Shown: positions 54,377 to 64,000 of the stretch, piece after piece
Layout: every line of letters starts with the position of its first letter
How positions within the stretch are numbered: position 1 is the stretch's first letter
Assembly (NCBI GenBank): GCA_963691655.1
Contig: OY829326.1
Coordinates: 14,868,878-14,932,877, forward strand
Length of the DNA stretch: 64,000 bases
Reading direction: 5' to 3'
Source of the DNA: Toxonevra muliebris
Lineage: Eukaryota > Arthropoda > Insecta > Diptera > Pallopteridae
Notes under the pieces: model-generated
What the model was told of the DNA's origin: nothing
What the model saw: the letters and a program-made list of their open reading frames with translations, nothing else
Databases searched by the model: none
Made by a program: the position numbers and the translations under genes

Positions 54377-55110
54377 CCAATCCAAGAAATACACCTAATT
54401 ATGCCATTCATCCTGAAACTGGTCTGCCAACGCTCTCCACCTACACGCTGCAATTGCATTTCGAATATATGCAGAAAGTAATGAATATGCCAGCCGGAAG
54501 GTTATCAAAAATCATCGCTTCATATCTTCTGGTAAATAGGGCGCAGTGCTTCCATAGTTGGGAAGAGCTTAGTCGCGTGTACTGCGTGAACATCGCTCTG
54601 GATGAGGTAGACTCTCATATTCATCTGATCCGTAATATTCACGATATAGAAAAGAAAACGTTTAGAGAACAAGCAATAGAAAGCGCTACGCGTAACATGT
54701 ACACACAATTAAATTATAATTTGGTAGAAAAGAATTATTTTCAAGCTAAACTGGGAGCTTATGCAATATCGCTTATCTTCAAAGCACGAGTAGAAATTCT
54801 AGCTCTAAACTTTTCCCTCCAACGACACAATCAGGATGATATTTGTACGCTCTGCAATATGCGGGAACGCGAGGACACCGCACATGTTTTTTGGCAATAT
54901 GCCCTTTGCTCGGTGAGCTTAGAATGCTTTATTTTAAAAAGTCCACCCTGACGGCACGTGATTGCATGGAAATGCTAAATGGTAAGAATTGGCAGACCTT
55001 GGAAAAATACCTAATTGAGGCAATTTTTAAGTATACATAATAAAAAAAAAATGGACAGTGTAATTGAATATTATATGCAAATACGGCTGACGGCAACAAG
55101 CCAAGCCTTG
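54377..55110 (+). pseudogene. 5'-truncated non-LTR retrotransposon C-terminal part
   Basis: From the junction the frame reads NTPNYAIHPETGLPTLSTYT, then LQLHFEYMQKVMNMPAGRLS, and the terminal domain CTLCNMREREDTAHVFWQYA. After a frameshift near 54905 it continues with LRMLYFKKSTLTARDCMEML and ends near 55040. This order (TPN..LE.GLPPL, then a tail with CxxC...E.TAH) is that of jockey/CR1-type insect LINE ORF2 ends, the same kind as 14790-15745 but better preserved. The 5' end is missing, consistent with truncation. An A run follows at about 55041-55050. Confidence 0.78.
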
Positions 55111-57062
55111 TCTATCTGAGATTTTGTTCTTCAAAATTATTATAAGCAAAAATTTTTGTTAAAGTATTGAAGAATAAAAAAATCTACTACTCTACTAATC
55201 TTCTATATATTTTTGGACAAATATGCAGTAAGTCACACTTAAATCATACCAGCTTTATCGGTTTACTGTAAAAACAAATGTAACCTTCTAGGCAAAAGCT
55301 GAGTACGTTGTTTTACTACATTTGACCTCTAGTTTCGCAAGTATATCGATTTTTTTTTTGTGTGTTGAAAATCAGCTGCAGGGTACAATAGTAGCAGTAG
55401 CTAGTAGATTTGTATACTTAAGTTCAGCAATAAAGGCAATGAACCCAATGACCCTATAAAAATAATACGAGCCACAGACAATCTCACCACCTAACCATTA
55501 GAGCTGTGCTCACGGTTCTGTAAAATTTGTCTTTCCTTTTCTTCCTAACTTTATACTTTATCCATTTCATTTAAAATATTTTTACCTCTGTCTGATGACC
55601 TTTTAGGCCCTCAAGTCTTCCTTTAAATCTAATATAATTCACGCGTCACGAAATGGACTAAGCAGTTGACACCCGAAAGTATTTTTAACTGGTGATTCAA
55701 AATGTATAATGAATTTACAAGCCTCTGAGTAAGAATCGTCAAACGACAAAACCAAAACAGATTTTCTACATCAGAAAAAAGTAAGTGGAAACTTTTTTCT
55801 ATCGTTGACTGTATTTATACTAAGCTTACTTCAAAATGAAAAAACTTACTTTCAGTTACTTTCATTTTTCTGGTAGAACTTTTTTGTTTGTACTCTTCTG
55901 TTTAGTAAAAGGAAGGAAGGAAACAGCAAGTTTTTAAGTTTCCTTTTAACGTAACACGAAAACACACAACAGCTGCAAACGTGTGAGTCAACAATACACA
56001 TATACATATATTTTTGATATTTTCTTCTATCCATACACATACCTTCATACATATGTTTGTGTGCATGTATTCGCCTTTTTATAATCATAACATTTAATAA
56101 TAACTTTGTTAAGCTTCTTTCAAAATTATGCTAACAAAAACACAACAATTTCCTTATCATTGTGTGTGCATATTATCTATTTATATATGTTTTGAAAGGA
56201 CATCAGGTGCAGGTTTTAGTAACCTTAGAAATGTTAGAGTAGAAATATTTGTTTGTTACAATAAACAGTAAACATATGCATTAAATAGGTTATGTCGGTT
56301 AATGATGTTGAAAATTGTGCATTTCATAAAATGTTATTAGTCAGATATAAATTCTAATAGATAATTAATATATAAATAAACAAACTTTTTAATAGCAGAC
56401 TAGATAATGCATTTCCCAGTAATTTTTGTAGTCATGCAAGTATATTTCCAAATGAATACTTATTAACTATGATGTACAAAAAGGGAATAATCAAAAGGAT
56501 CAAAAGCAGCTTTAATATGTTCTTTTTCAGACAGTTTCAAAAACCTTTTATCCAGAACTTTTCCGTTACTCAGGCTTAATCGCAACGTTTTAGAAATTAA
56601 GCAGACATTTCTTCTTTCTTTCACGAGTGTTAAGTTTATATTGACGCCATTAACGTTAATTCACACAAAAAGCATAAATTTCTGGAATTTATGAAATTAT
56701 TAAACAAACTAATTCTATTTCAAAGCTAATATATTTAGTTTTTTTATTTTTAGAAAATTCTGTGTAACCAAAATCTAAGGACATAAATTTCAGTGAAGCA
56801 ACAAATGAATGCGTGCCACAAATACAATGCAATTTCAAAGAAACCGAAAACCGCATATACAAAAAAAAAAAACAAAAACAAAAAACAATACATGCACACA
56901 CACAAACACTGAACAACAACAATAACAACAGCAACCACAACAGTATAGAGCAAAGAAAAAGTAAATACTTGATTCTAACTAAAATCTATAAACTCCAAAC
57001 GAAGCGCAAGTACAAGCGTACAAGTGAAGATACGCACACATGCAAACACACACCCTGATGCA
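55111..57062. other. AT-rich DNA, no gene seen
   Basis: No recognisable coding or element structure was found. ATAC/TATA simple sequence lies near 55990-56010, and AC- and CAA-rich sequence near 56895-56940. Confidence 0.5.
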
Positions 57063-58021
57063 CAGGGTTACCATTGTGAAAATTTGAAATAGGACCAAAA
57101 AAATGTGAAACGCAGGCAAAAAGGGACCTAACTTGTTTTTCGTTTAAGCTATTTCAAATTAACTTTTACGGTCAAATTATATTATATTTGGAAAATTATT
57201 TTAAATGAAGAAATAAAAGATTCGTATGAATCTGGGATGTGAACCGAAAAAATTTCGTAGTATAGTTCTGTACAGCGGTAAACGATCTCCGTGAATCACT
57301 GGTTCGCTTCCACGGTTCGACTTAAAAATGGTTTATTTAAAAAATCATGCAAAGTTAATTTGAATATGACCCTTCAAAGGTTTCATTTATATGGGAGGCA
57401 TGCGTGATTATTGTCCGATGTTTAAAATTTTAGCACAAAAGTTATTTTGGACGTTTTTTGGTTAAACTTGCTTCAGAATTTTCTTCGATACCAGTTTTTG
57501 CAGGTATTACACTGGAATACAAAATTGCACTTTAAAAATATAACGTGAACCAAAGTATGTTTTCTAAACTAAATCGAGGATGCTGAACACGAAAATCATT
57601 TTCATTTTTTTTTCTATAGGTAAGTTTTGGAGATATGACCAAATAACGGTTTTTCAGGTAACAGTTTTACTTACAGTCTAATATATATTTGCCTATAGTG
57701 TCGACCGATCCAAGTGGTATATCATAGGAATTATAATTATATTACGCGTCTTATGCTGCTAAGTTAAAATCGGATAATAAATGGCTGAGATATAAATGTT
57801 GAAAGTACAATTTTCGTGTGATTTTTGTGAAGTCGTGGGCTAAGTTTTTTTTCTCACAAAAAGTAATCACAAAATCTGAAGTTTTATTTTTTAAGTCGAT
57901 AGATTATTTTATTATAAAAATTTTAAGCATAATACGATAGCAATCGGATCAAAAATGACAAAGTAATCAAGGATTGAGTAAATATAAAATATTCTCGAAA
58001 ACTCGAAATTTTTCTCCAAAT

Positions 58022-58840
58022 TCATTCTACTGTAGAAAATGATGAGTCACCACTTGAACTATTGCAATTTTTCGCTGTCGGGTGTACGCTGATCAAGAAC
58101 CAGCAGTAGTCTGCCATCATGCCCTCATCCCTGAAACTTAGATATCGTCTTTTGATTTCAGTCATTTCTTGGTGGAACCGTTCGCCCTGCTCGTCGCTTT
58201 CTGCACCCAGATATGATGGAAAGAAGTCGAGATGGCTGAATAAAAATTGCGTCTTGGGAGGCAAATTCGCACCTGAAATTTCGGAATTAAATTTATTTAT
58301 AATTGAATAATTCAATAAGAAATCAACTTTCAATTCACCGTAAATCAAACTTAACCAATATCATTGTATTTTTCCAACATTACATTGATGAGGCATTGGG
58401 CAGGATTGTCACTTTTATAATTTCTCAAAAAACTTTTGAACAACATTCGCAAAACGTCGCCTGAGAATTGATTTGGCTTATAGGCATAGGAATACTTATA
58501 CACATACGCCAAATCAATCCTCAGGCGACGAAATGCTTCCCATGCTTCTCGTTTTGACTCACTCAAACATACAGTAATTCAGCATTATCAAACAATTTGC
58601 GGATTTGAGTTTCAAAGAATACGCAACAAATACGCCCGCTTTGAATTTTTGTAATGGCAATTTCGAAAACCCTCTTTGTAATGATTTCATTGCGCTAGCG
58701 TTATTTTTCAACGCTCTAACGAAATTCTTCATGAGAGCAAACATGATGTGGAGGGGCGAAAGAATGATTTGGTTTTTATCGACGAGTGCATCGTTAACAA
58801 TATTGTGCCCCCCGAAGTATGTTGGTTTCGCTGCGGTCAA
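58022..58840 (-). pseudogene. Remnant of a conserved uncharacterised protein (SHLDFFP/GERFHQ/DYCW type) carried by element D2
   Basis: Three consecutive minus-strand frames form one broken product. 58840-58559 has LSPLHIMFALMKNFVRAL and FSKLPLQKFKAGVFV. 58566-58351 has SESKREAWEAF and, after an inserted hairpin, LFKSFLRNYKSDNPAQCLIN. 58348-58022 has FLFSHLDFFPSYLGAESDEQ, GERFHQEMTEIKRRY and MMADYCWFL. I know this pattern (PLHIKLGLMKNFVKAL, then SHLDFFPENLGAVSDEQGER, then DYCW) from many unannotated arthropod and cnidarian proteins. That is recollection, not a search. Its placement between CACTG inverted repeats suggests a transposase C-terminus. His, Asp and Glu residues in SHLDFFP...SDEQGER could be catalytic, but that is inference. 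Confidence 0.72.
58455..58530. mobile_element. 76-bp hairpin element, copy 2, inside the D2 coding remnant
   Basis: The arms CGTCGCCTGAGAATTGATTT and the complement of CGTCGCCTGAGGATTGATTT pair over more than 22 bp, with one mismatch near their tips. The length equals copy 1 at 1887-1962, and the reverse complement aligns with copy 1 through GATTTGGCGTAT. It lies between the codons for EAWEAFRR and LRMLFKSF, so it interrupts the host protein. Flanks AAAA and AAAT agree at three of four positions, weakly supporting a 4-bp target duplication like ATAT at copy 1. Confidence 0.75.
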
Positions 58841-59623
58841 ACGTATTTAGAATAACAGTGTGCATGAAAATTTAAATTGGTTCATCATTTTATAGACCAG
58901 AACGAATTTTGAGAAAATAATTAAGATCGATAGAAGCTTTAGATAATGAGACATTTGCCTGGAAGTAAAACTATAACCTGAAAAACTGTTATTTTGTCAC
59001 ATCTCGAAAACTTACCCATAGAAAAAAAAAAATGTAATTTTCGTGTTCAGCGACCTCGAATTAGTTTAGAAAACATACTTTGGTTCATATTGTATTTTCA
59101 CTGTATTCCAGTGTTTGTGGTTAGTAGTAGTGGAAGTGGTTATTGTCTGTTATTCACAATTTCCATGAAAGTTATTCTAGTCAAGTTAGCTATACAAAGA
59201 GACGGGCACTGCTAGATCGACTATATGTCCATACTTACGAATCCTAATTATGGGCGTTACAAACAACCGTTACTTAATCAAAACTAATATACCCATCATA
59301 CTTCGTGTATAGGGCATAAAAAACATGATTTTTTGGCTTTTACCAAACCATTTTTTTTTTTATAAAACTGTTAGGATTGGTTCAAGTGAAATAAAACAGA
59401 AATGGTTTGTTTCATGGTTTGAGTCACTCAAATTGCGGATGAATCGAATAAAAATTAGTTTGGTTCAAACCCGGTTTCCTACCCTGGTATGAACATCAAA
59501 GCAGCGCTAAAACTCATGATAGTTTGAAAGAATCACAAAAATTATAATTTAACTTAATTATAAAAAAAAATTATAAATATTAGAGGAAGAATCTGCGATT
59601 TTAGTTGCCCAATGGTAACCCTC

Positions 59624-60500
59624 TTGCTACATATACACAAATATCAATATATGAAAATACATGAATGTATTTATGTATATGCTCATGTATGTGTTTTTAT
59701 CTGTGGAAAACGATGAGTAGCATGAAGCTACTGTTGCTGTTGTTCTTGTGCTTGTTTGTTGTTGCTAGCTGTTATTATTGTTGGTTGTGCTAAAAGCTTA
59801 AGCCGGATATGGTCACATGACAAACCAATTCTAAAACACAGATTACCAGACGAGACCACACACACACACACACTTTCTCAGTATTTACGAAGAACGGCGA
59901 ATAGAAGAGACGAGTGCGGTGAATCACTTTTTGCAATTATTTTCTTCATATTTCTGGTAGGGTTGAAAGGGAGGTGAAATAACTTGGTTTTGTGTATATT
60001 GTTGTGCATTTTGTTTTTTTGTATGTTTTTTGAAAAACTGTAAGTAAATGAAAACATTCTTGGGAACGATTCTGTGTGTATTTGTTTGTGTGTACGTGTG
60101 TATTTGAGTATGTTATTTTCGAAGTTGTTTATGAAAAGTTCTACCTCGAGTTTTAAAAGCTTAAGTCGTTTGCGTTAAACGCAAACAGAAGCAGGCAAAC
60201 AGAAATTACTAGCAGTAAAATAGTTGACGTTTGTGATTTCCTATGTGTGTAAATGTGCATTGAAAATATTTAACAATGGAAAAAAATTTGAATTTTGTTA
60301 ATTTTTATAGTAACTAATACATATTTTTTAGACAATTGCCTATTTCAATGCATAAAATGGTCTTTTGCTATAGAATTTTGTATACATAGAGAGTTAGGAA
60401 GAATCTAGAAATGTTGATTCAATAATTTTATGTTACTGAATGATACTCACATTATATAAATAGAAATATGAATTTTCTCTTTTTTTTTTTGTTTATTTGA
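59624..60500. other. AT-rich DNA with simple repeats, no gene seen
   Basis: GTT/CTT triplets lie near 59730-59770, an AC tract near 59856-59872 and GT-rich sequence near 60070-60110. Frames are short and unrecognised. Confidence 0.55.
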
Positions 60501-60968
60501 AATTGCTTATGTGTATTTGGTGGGATATGAAAGGTGTCGTATATTATGAGCTGTTAAAACCGAATGAATCACTGGCGACCGCTACCGATTACAATTGATG
60601 CGTTTGAGCCGAGCATTAAAGGATAAGAGGCCAGAATATGAGAATAGACACGACGAAGTTATTCCTCAGCACGACAATGCTCGGCCGCATGTTGCAAGGC
60701 AAGTAAAAACATACTTGAAAACGCTGAAATTGGAAGTGCTACCCCACCCGCCGTATTCTCCAGACATTACTCCTTCTGATTACCACTTGTTCCGATCGAT
60801 GACACATGGCCTGGCTGAACAGCACTTCCGTTCTTTCGAAGAACTCAAAAAATGGGTCGATTCGTGGATAACCTCAAAAGATGAGGAGTTCTTTCGACGC
60901 AGAATCCGTATGCTACCAGAAAGATAGGAAAAGGTTCTGGCTAACGATGGACAATACTTTAAAGAATA
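60501..60968 (+). pseudogene. mariner (DD34D) transposase fragment, 5' truncated
   Basis: It begins in LLMCIWWDMKGVVYYELLKP (60501 on). A frameshift near 60590 leads into LSRALKDKRPEYENRHDEVI. The second catalytic Asp is in PQHDNARPHVARQVKTYLK and the third in PYSPDITPSDYHLFRSM. I count 34 residues between them, giving DD34D, the canonical mariner spacing. The helix-turn-helix and the first Asp are missing. Near the end, TAG at 60925-60927 replaces the Trp expected in LPERWEKV, after which VLANDGQYFKE leads to the natural stop at 60966-60968. I could not identify the terminal repeats. Confidence 0.88.
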
Positions 60969-62333
60969 AATTTAAAATCACTTTTTCACAATAAATGTCC
61001 AAATTACGAAAAAAATACGAGTTTACACATTCATACTCCCATAGTTTTATAAAATTTATTTGTAATCCAGCCCACTGTGTGACAGAGTTAATCCACCCAT
61101 TTGAAAACATATAAATTTCTTATAATGAATAAAGGTTTCCAACTATATCGCGGTGAAAAAACCTAAAACTATTACGAAGGCAAAAAATTTACCAAATACT
61201 TAAAAAAAATTCAAAATTGAACTTTTTGAAATTAAGGTACGCTACCTTCCAAATAAAACACGATACAAATACTCGAAATATAACAAATTTAATTTAATTG
61301 CAATAAAATATAGAAAACTTTCATAATACAAGTTTTTCTGAATTGTGGTAAAAAAAGGTTCAAAATTTTACAAAAATATTATTTATTTTTTATAATACAA
61401 TATTTTATTTTTGATTTTATATATGCACAAACCTGAATATACACAAATTTATGTATTGAGTTTGCAAATACGAAAACTTCAGAAAGCTAAAATTGAGACA
61501 TCATTTATGGAAAGTTCCAAATAAAAAACCTTAACGAATATTTATACTTAACTAGAGTAAGTTTCAACTGACAGCAGCAACACACACACATACCCACATT
61601 CAGAACCCACACATACATACATTTCGGTCTCACTTTCTTTTTCCATTGTGACTCGCTTACAAAACACTCGTAGCACATACTCCAATTCATAACTTTGCAA
61701 CTGCCAAAAACTTGTTACTTGTCAATAATGCGAGAAATGCAAGTAAAAAGAAAAGTAAAAATGAAAAAAAAAAAACTGAAAAAAGGAAAAACTTTTAACC
61801 ACAATATTGCAACATATGCTGTCGTCAAATGCAAACTTTAAAAACACGTATTGTATGCGTCTTTTTTCGGTTGCAATGTTACAGCACTTCGTTTCTCTCT
61901 CTCTCTCTCTCTCTCTCTTTCTACATTTTGACAATTCAACATGAATTATTTTTTATTAGTTACCGCTGTAGTGCACTTCCACTCAAGTTTCTGCAAAGAA
62001 AACAACTGTCTATTATGTTTTAGTTACAACAACAACAAAAAACTTTTGGCAAAACATTAAGACTTTCAGTGTCCAACTACTTGACATCAATGTCCGTCCT
62101 CAAATACACATGAAGTTAATATTACAAAAACTATTTTCAGTGTAGTAAAAAAAAAAAATTCTGAAATTTTATTTTATTTGCCATTTTTATTAAAAAATTT
62201 TTGGTTATAAACTATTCGAGATTATTGCATTTAACCGCAGACCAAAACACATTTTAAATACTTACACATACACACAAGCAATTCTACATACATATGGATA
62301 TATTTATGTGCATGTAGTAGATTTTTATGTACT
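60969..62333. other. AT-rich DNA with a TC microsatellite, no gene seen
   Basis: The stretch just after the mariner fragment may include its 3' UTR and end, which I could not define. A TC dinucleotide tract lies at 61894-61918. Nothing else was recognised. Confidence 0.55.
61894..61918. repeat. TC dinucleotide microsatellite
   Basis: A TCTCTC run of about 25 bp, the cleanest dinucleotide tract in the window. Confidence 0.95.
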
Positions 62334-62335
62334 TA

Positions 62336-63761
62336 CCCAGTGGACATAATCTTCGTAAACGATATCGTTTACGAAAGTTTGGGGGAACTTTACGCACAAA
62401 ACTATCGCGACCGGATCCGAAAACGATCATTATTATTGATGGGAGTGCACTGCGACCTTGAGATCTATTGTGCCCCTTCGTGGGCTTATAGTATTTCCAT
62501 AAGTCTGGCCTCCAATAAAAATTTTAGTATTTACCCTATTTCTGTGGAGTTTAGATTAGCATCTAGTATTTGATACTCCCTCAAACTCAGTTTACGGATA
62601 TGCATAAGTGTTAAGCACTGTCCTAACACATGCTTCGCAGTTTCCTTATCTTCCCTGCAAAACCTGCATGAGTCATTAGCCATAATTCCCAGTTTTGTTA
62701 GATGAGAGTTTAATCTACAATGACCCGTTCGAATTCCTGTAATGATTCTTAAGTTATTCTTAGACAAATTCATACATTCTTTAAAGGGTTTTAGGTTATA
62801 TGTCCCCATAAGTGCCTTTAAATGTTCTAAACTTGGTATGTTTTCTCAGAATAGCTTTTCTTCTTCTTTTCTAATCAATAGAGCGAAAGTTTCTTTTCGC
62901 AAAATGGTTCTGGACCTACGAGGGGAGTCACTGCTCCCTTCTTTGCTAGTTCATCAGAAATTTTGTTCCTGTCAATCCCAATATGCCCTGGAACCCATAG
63001 AAACCAAACCCGATTATGTAAGCCAAGCGTATTTAGTTTATCAAGGCACTCAATCACCAGTTTTGAGGTTACCTGGTGAGATTTAAGTGCCTTAATAGCC
63101 GCTTAGCTATCGTTTAGGATAGCAATGTTTTGGTTCCGGTAGTTGCGCTTGAGATTGAAGTGTACACACTTATTAATTGCATATATTTCCGCTTAAAACA
63201 TACTAGTGTATCTACCCATCGAGTATTTATTTAATTCTCGGTCCAAATACCCCTACTCCGGTACCTTCGCACGATAGTAACCCGTCCGAGTACCATGTAA
63301 TCAAGTGCTGGTATATCTTATAAGTTTCAGATATACCTTCCCATTCCTTTTTGTTACTAAGCTCGGTATTGAATCGTTTTACAAAACAGAACTTGGGTTG
63401 CGGAAAAGCAATTTTGGAATGATGCCTCTCGAGAATATCAAGCTTCTTTTGATTTAAATATCCCCCTGCACCGATATCTTCACCAGATTCAAGATCCGAA
63501 AACGATACGAAAACGATTCATATGTTGCTTGGCTTGTGGAACTAAAAGTTTCGCTTACGAGATTCGCAAAAATTTTCATTAGCGAACCTTTTGCGGTCCT
63601 TTTTTCAAGCCAGAGAAACCACTTGCTTGTCTCGTTTTCTTATTAATTCTTCATTGTCATATGCGACGATTGTATTTTTAACCGCAAAACGCTCTTTTCT
63701 GAGCCCGTTTGCGATAGTTTAGGAGAACGTTCGCTCAACATTCGCTGCTTGGTCCATTGGG
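62336..63761. mobile_element. Small TIR element (about 350 bp) split by a LINE
   Basis: CCCAGTGGAC at the left faces GTCCATTGGG at the right, a 10-bp inverted match with one difference, and TA flanks both (62334-62335 and 63762-63763). AACTATCGC also occurs in inverted form inside both ends (near 62400 and 63710). Removing the LINE (62428-63492) and one 14-bp duplication leaves about 347 bp with no coding capacity. The left end contains a perfect 24-bp palindrome at 62352-62375 (core CGTAAACGATATCGTTTACG). This suggests a MITE with TA target preference. Confidence 0.65.
62428..63492 (-). pseudogene. 5'-truncated RNase H LINE with TAA-type tail and 14-bp target duplication
   Basis: GATCCGAAAACGAT lies immediately on both sides (62414-62427 and 63493-63506), a perfect 14-bp duplication that fixes both ends. 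On the minus strand, translation near 63450-63350 gives IAFPQPKFCFVKRFNTEL. The RNase H domain then starts with TWYSDG (about 63300) and GTGVGVFGP, and ends with VWFLWVPGHIGIDRNKISDE (near 63000-62945). The terminal domain follows in the frame 62809-62531: ITGIRTGHCRLNSHLTKLGI and CRFCREDKETAKHVLGQC. A GC-richer 3' UTR ends in CAATAATAATG at 62428-62438. TAA-type tail and RNase H favour the I/R1 side of the LINE tree. It is broken by several frameshifts and stops. Confidence 0.85.
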
Positions 63762-64000
63762 TATGCTCATTTATACGATTGCATGAATGTATGTATGTAT
63801 GAGCTTGTTATTTTTCATGTGGATATGTGGTATGACCAAATGTTAATGCTGCCAAGTAGAATTAGATTTGCGGTTGAAATGTTTTGATTATTTTTTTTTT
63901 CTGAAATCTTACTATTTTTTTAACATTTACACTCATTTGTTACATTTTTTTTTTCTATTTTTAGCTTTCATTATTTTTGAAGCAAACTTAAATATTTTCA

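Larger units (their letters stand above)
57510..59113 (-). mobile_element. CACTG-ended (CACTA-like) element, copy D2, longer
   Basis: The ends are CACTGGAATACAAAATTGCA and the complement of CACTGGAATACAGTGAAAAT. Long inverted repeats of about 160 bp share GAACCAAAGTATGTTTTCTA, GCTGAACACGAAAAT and TTTTTTCTATRGGTAAGTTT with copy D1. The flanking triplets TTA and TTT match at two of three positions. It keeps a minus-strand coding remnant (58022-58840), most of which is missing from D1. The combination of CACT-type ends, long TIRs and 3-bp duplications (perfect in D1) points to the CACTA/EnSpm superfamily, but the protein is not one I associate with a standard CACTA transposase. Confidence 0.8.
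57063..59622. mobile_element. Possible hAT-like element enclosing the CACTG element D2
   Basis: CAGGGTTACCATTGTG at 57063 faces CCCAATGGTAACCCT ending at 59622, an inverted match of 12-13 bp with a hAT-like CAGGG start. Nearly all of the interior is the CACTG element at 57510-59113. The expected 8-bp target duplication is not evident (CTGATGCA against CTTGCTAC), so this rests on the terminal match alone. Confidence 0.4.

Noticed and set aside
57243..57330. A tRNA-like stretch with GGTTCGACTT resembling a B box.
   Set aside because: The A-box region is poor, cloverleaf arms do not pair convincingly, and it sits inside a probable transposon. Not called as tRNA or SINE.
1..64000. CRISPR arrays, operons, bacterial promoters and terminators.
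   Set aside because: No regularly spaced direct repeats with unique spacers and no prokaryotic gene organisation. All recognisable content is eukaryotic transposon DNA.

Overview
This window looks like noncoding, transposon-rich DNA from an insect, most likely a higher (cyclorrhaphan) fly and possibly a tephritid. The assignment is inference. It rests on strong AT richness, many ACAT/ATGT, AC and TC microsatellites, long A and T runs, and a mix of Tc1/mariner, hAT, CACTA-like and RNase H-bearing non-LTR elements. I found no exon of a host gene, no tRNA or rRNA gene and no CRISPR array. Every protein I recognise is a decayed transposon product, so this is intergenic DNA or the inside of a very large intron.

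Layout, left to right. 1-5.2 kb: low-complexity DNA with a decayed RNase H LINE (about 1000-1880, minus) next to a 76-bp hairpin element (1887-1962). 5.2-9.5 kb: a LINE 3' end with a TAA tail, a GATAC-rich patch, a non-autonomous hAT copy, and a larger LINE whose reverse transcriptase has lost its YADD block. 13.7-16.5 kb: an 850-bp TIR element, a decayed LINE (minus), and a type I hammerhead ribozyme at 16395-16464. 20.3-26.3 kb: a second, inverted copy of the 850-bp element, a 184-bp hairpin, a SINE-like tRNA relic, and a complete non-autonomous hAT with a perfect 8-bp target duplication. 28-30 kb: a three-copy inverted repeat interrupted by a 200-N gap, with a cDNA adaptor sequence at the gap edge. 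30.7-35 kb: a hAT-like element holding a perfect 43-bp inverted repeat, a smaller TIR element, and a second copy of the first hAT family. 36.5-37.9 kb: a full-length DD37E Tc1/mariner-type element. 39.7-46.2 kb: an LTR-like stretch, then a nest in which a degenerate minisatellite carries a CACTG-ended element that itself carries a third hAT copy, then a 23-bp tandem repeat. 47.9-50.2 kb: a tRNA-derived SINE and a second, different DD37E element. 52.2-55.1 kb: a DD37D (maT-like) element and a truncated DD37E copy joined to a LINE. 57-59.6 kb: a possible hAT enclosing a longer CACTG element with a conserved protein remnant that is interrupted by a second copy of the 76-bp hairpin. 60.5-63.8 kb: a mariner DD34D fragment and a small TIR element split by a LINE with a 14-bp target duplication.

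The best leads are the hammerhead ribozyme, the CACTG-ended family carrying a conserved non-standard protein, the 76-bp hairpin found at two sites at identical length, and the adaptor sequence at the gap. All alignments, spacings and folds were done by eye, and no database search was possible.
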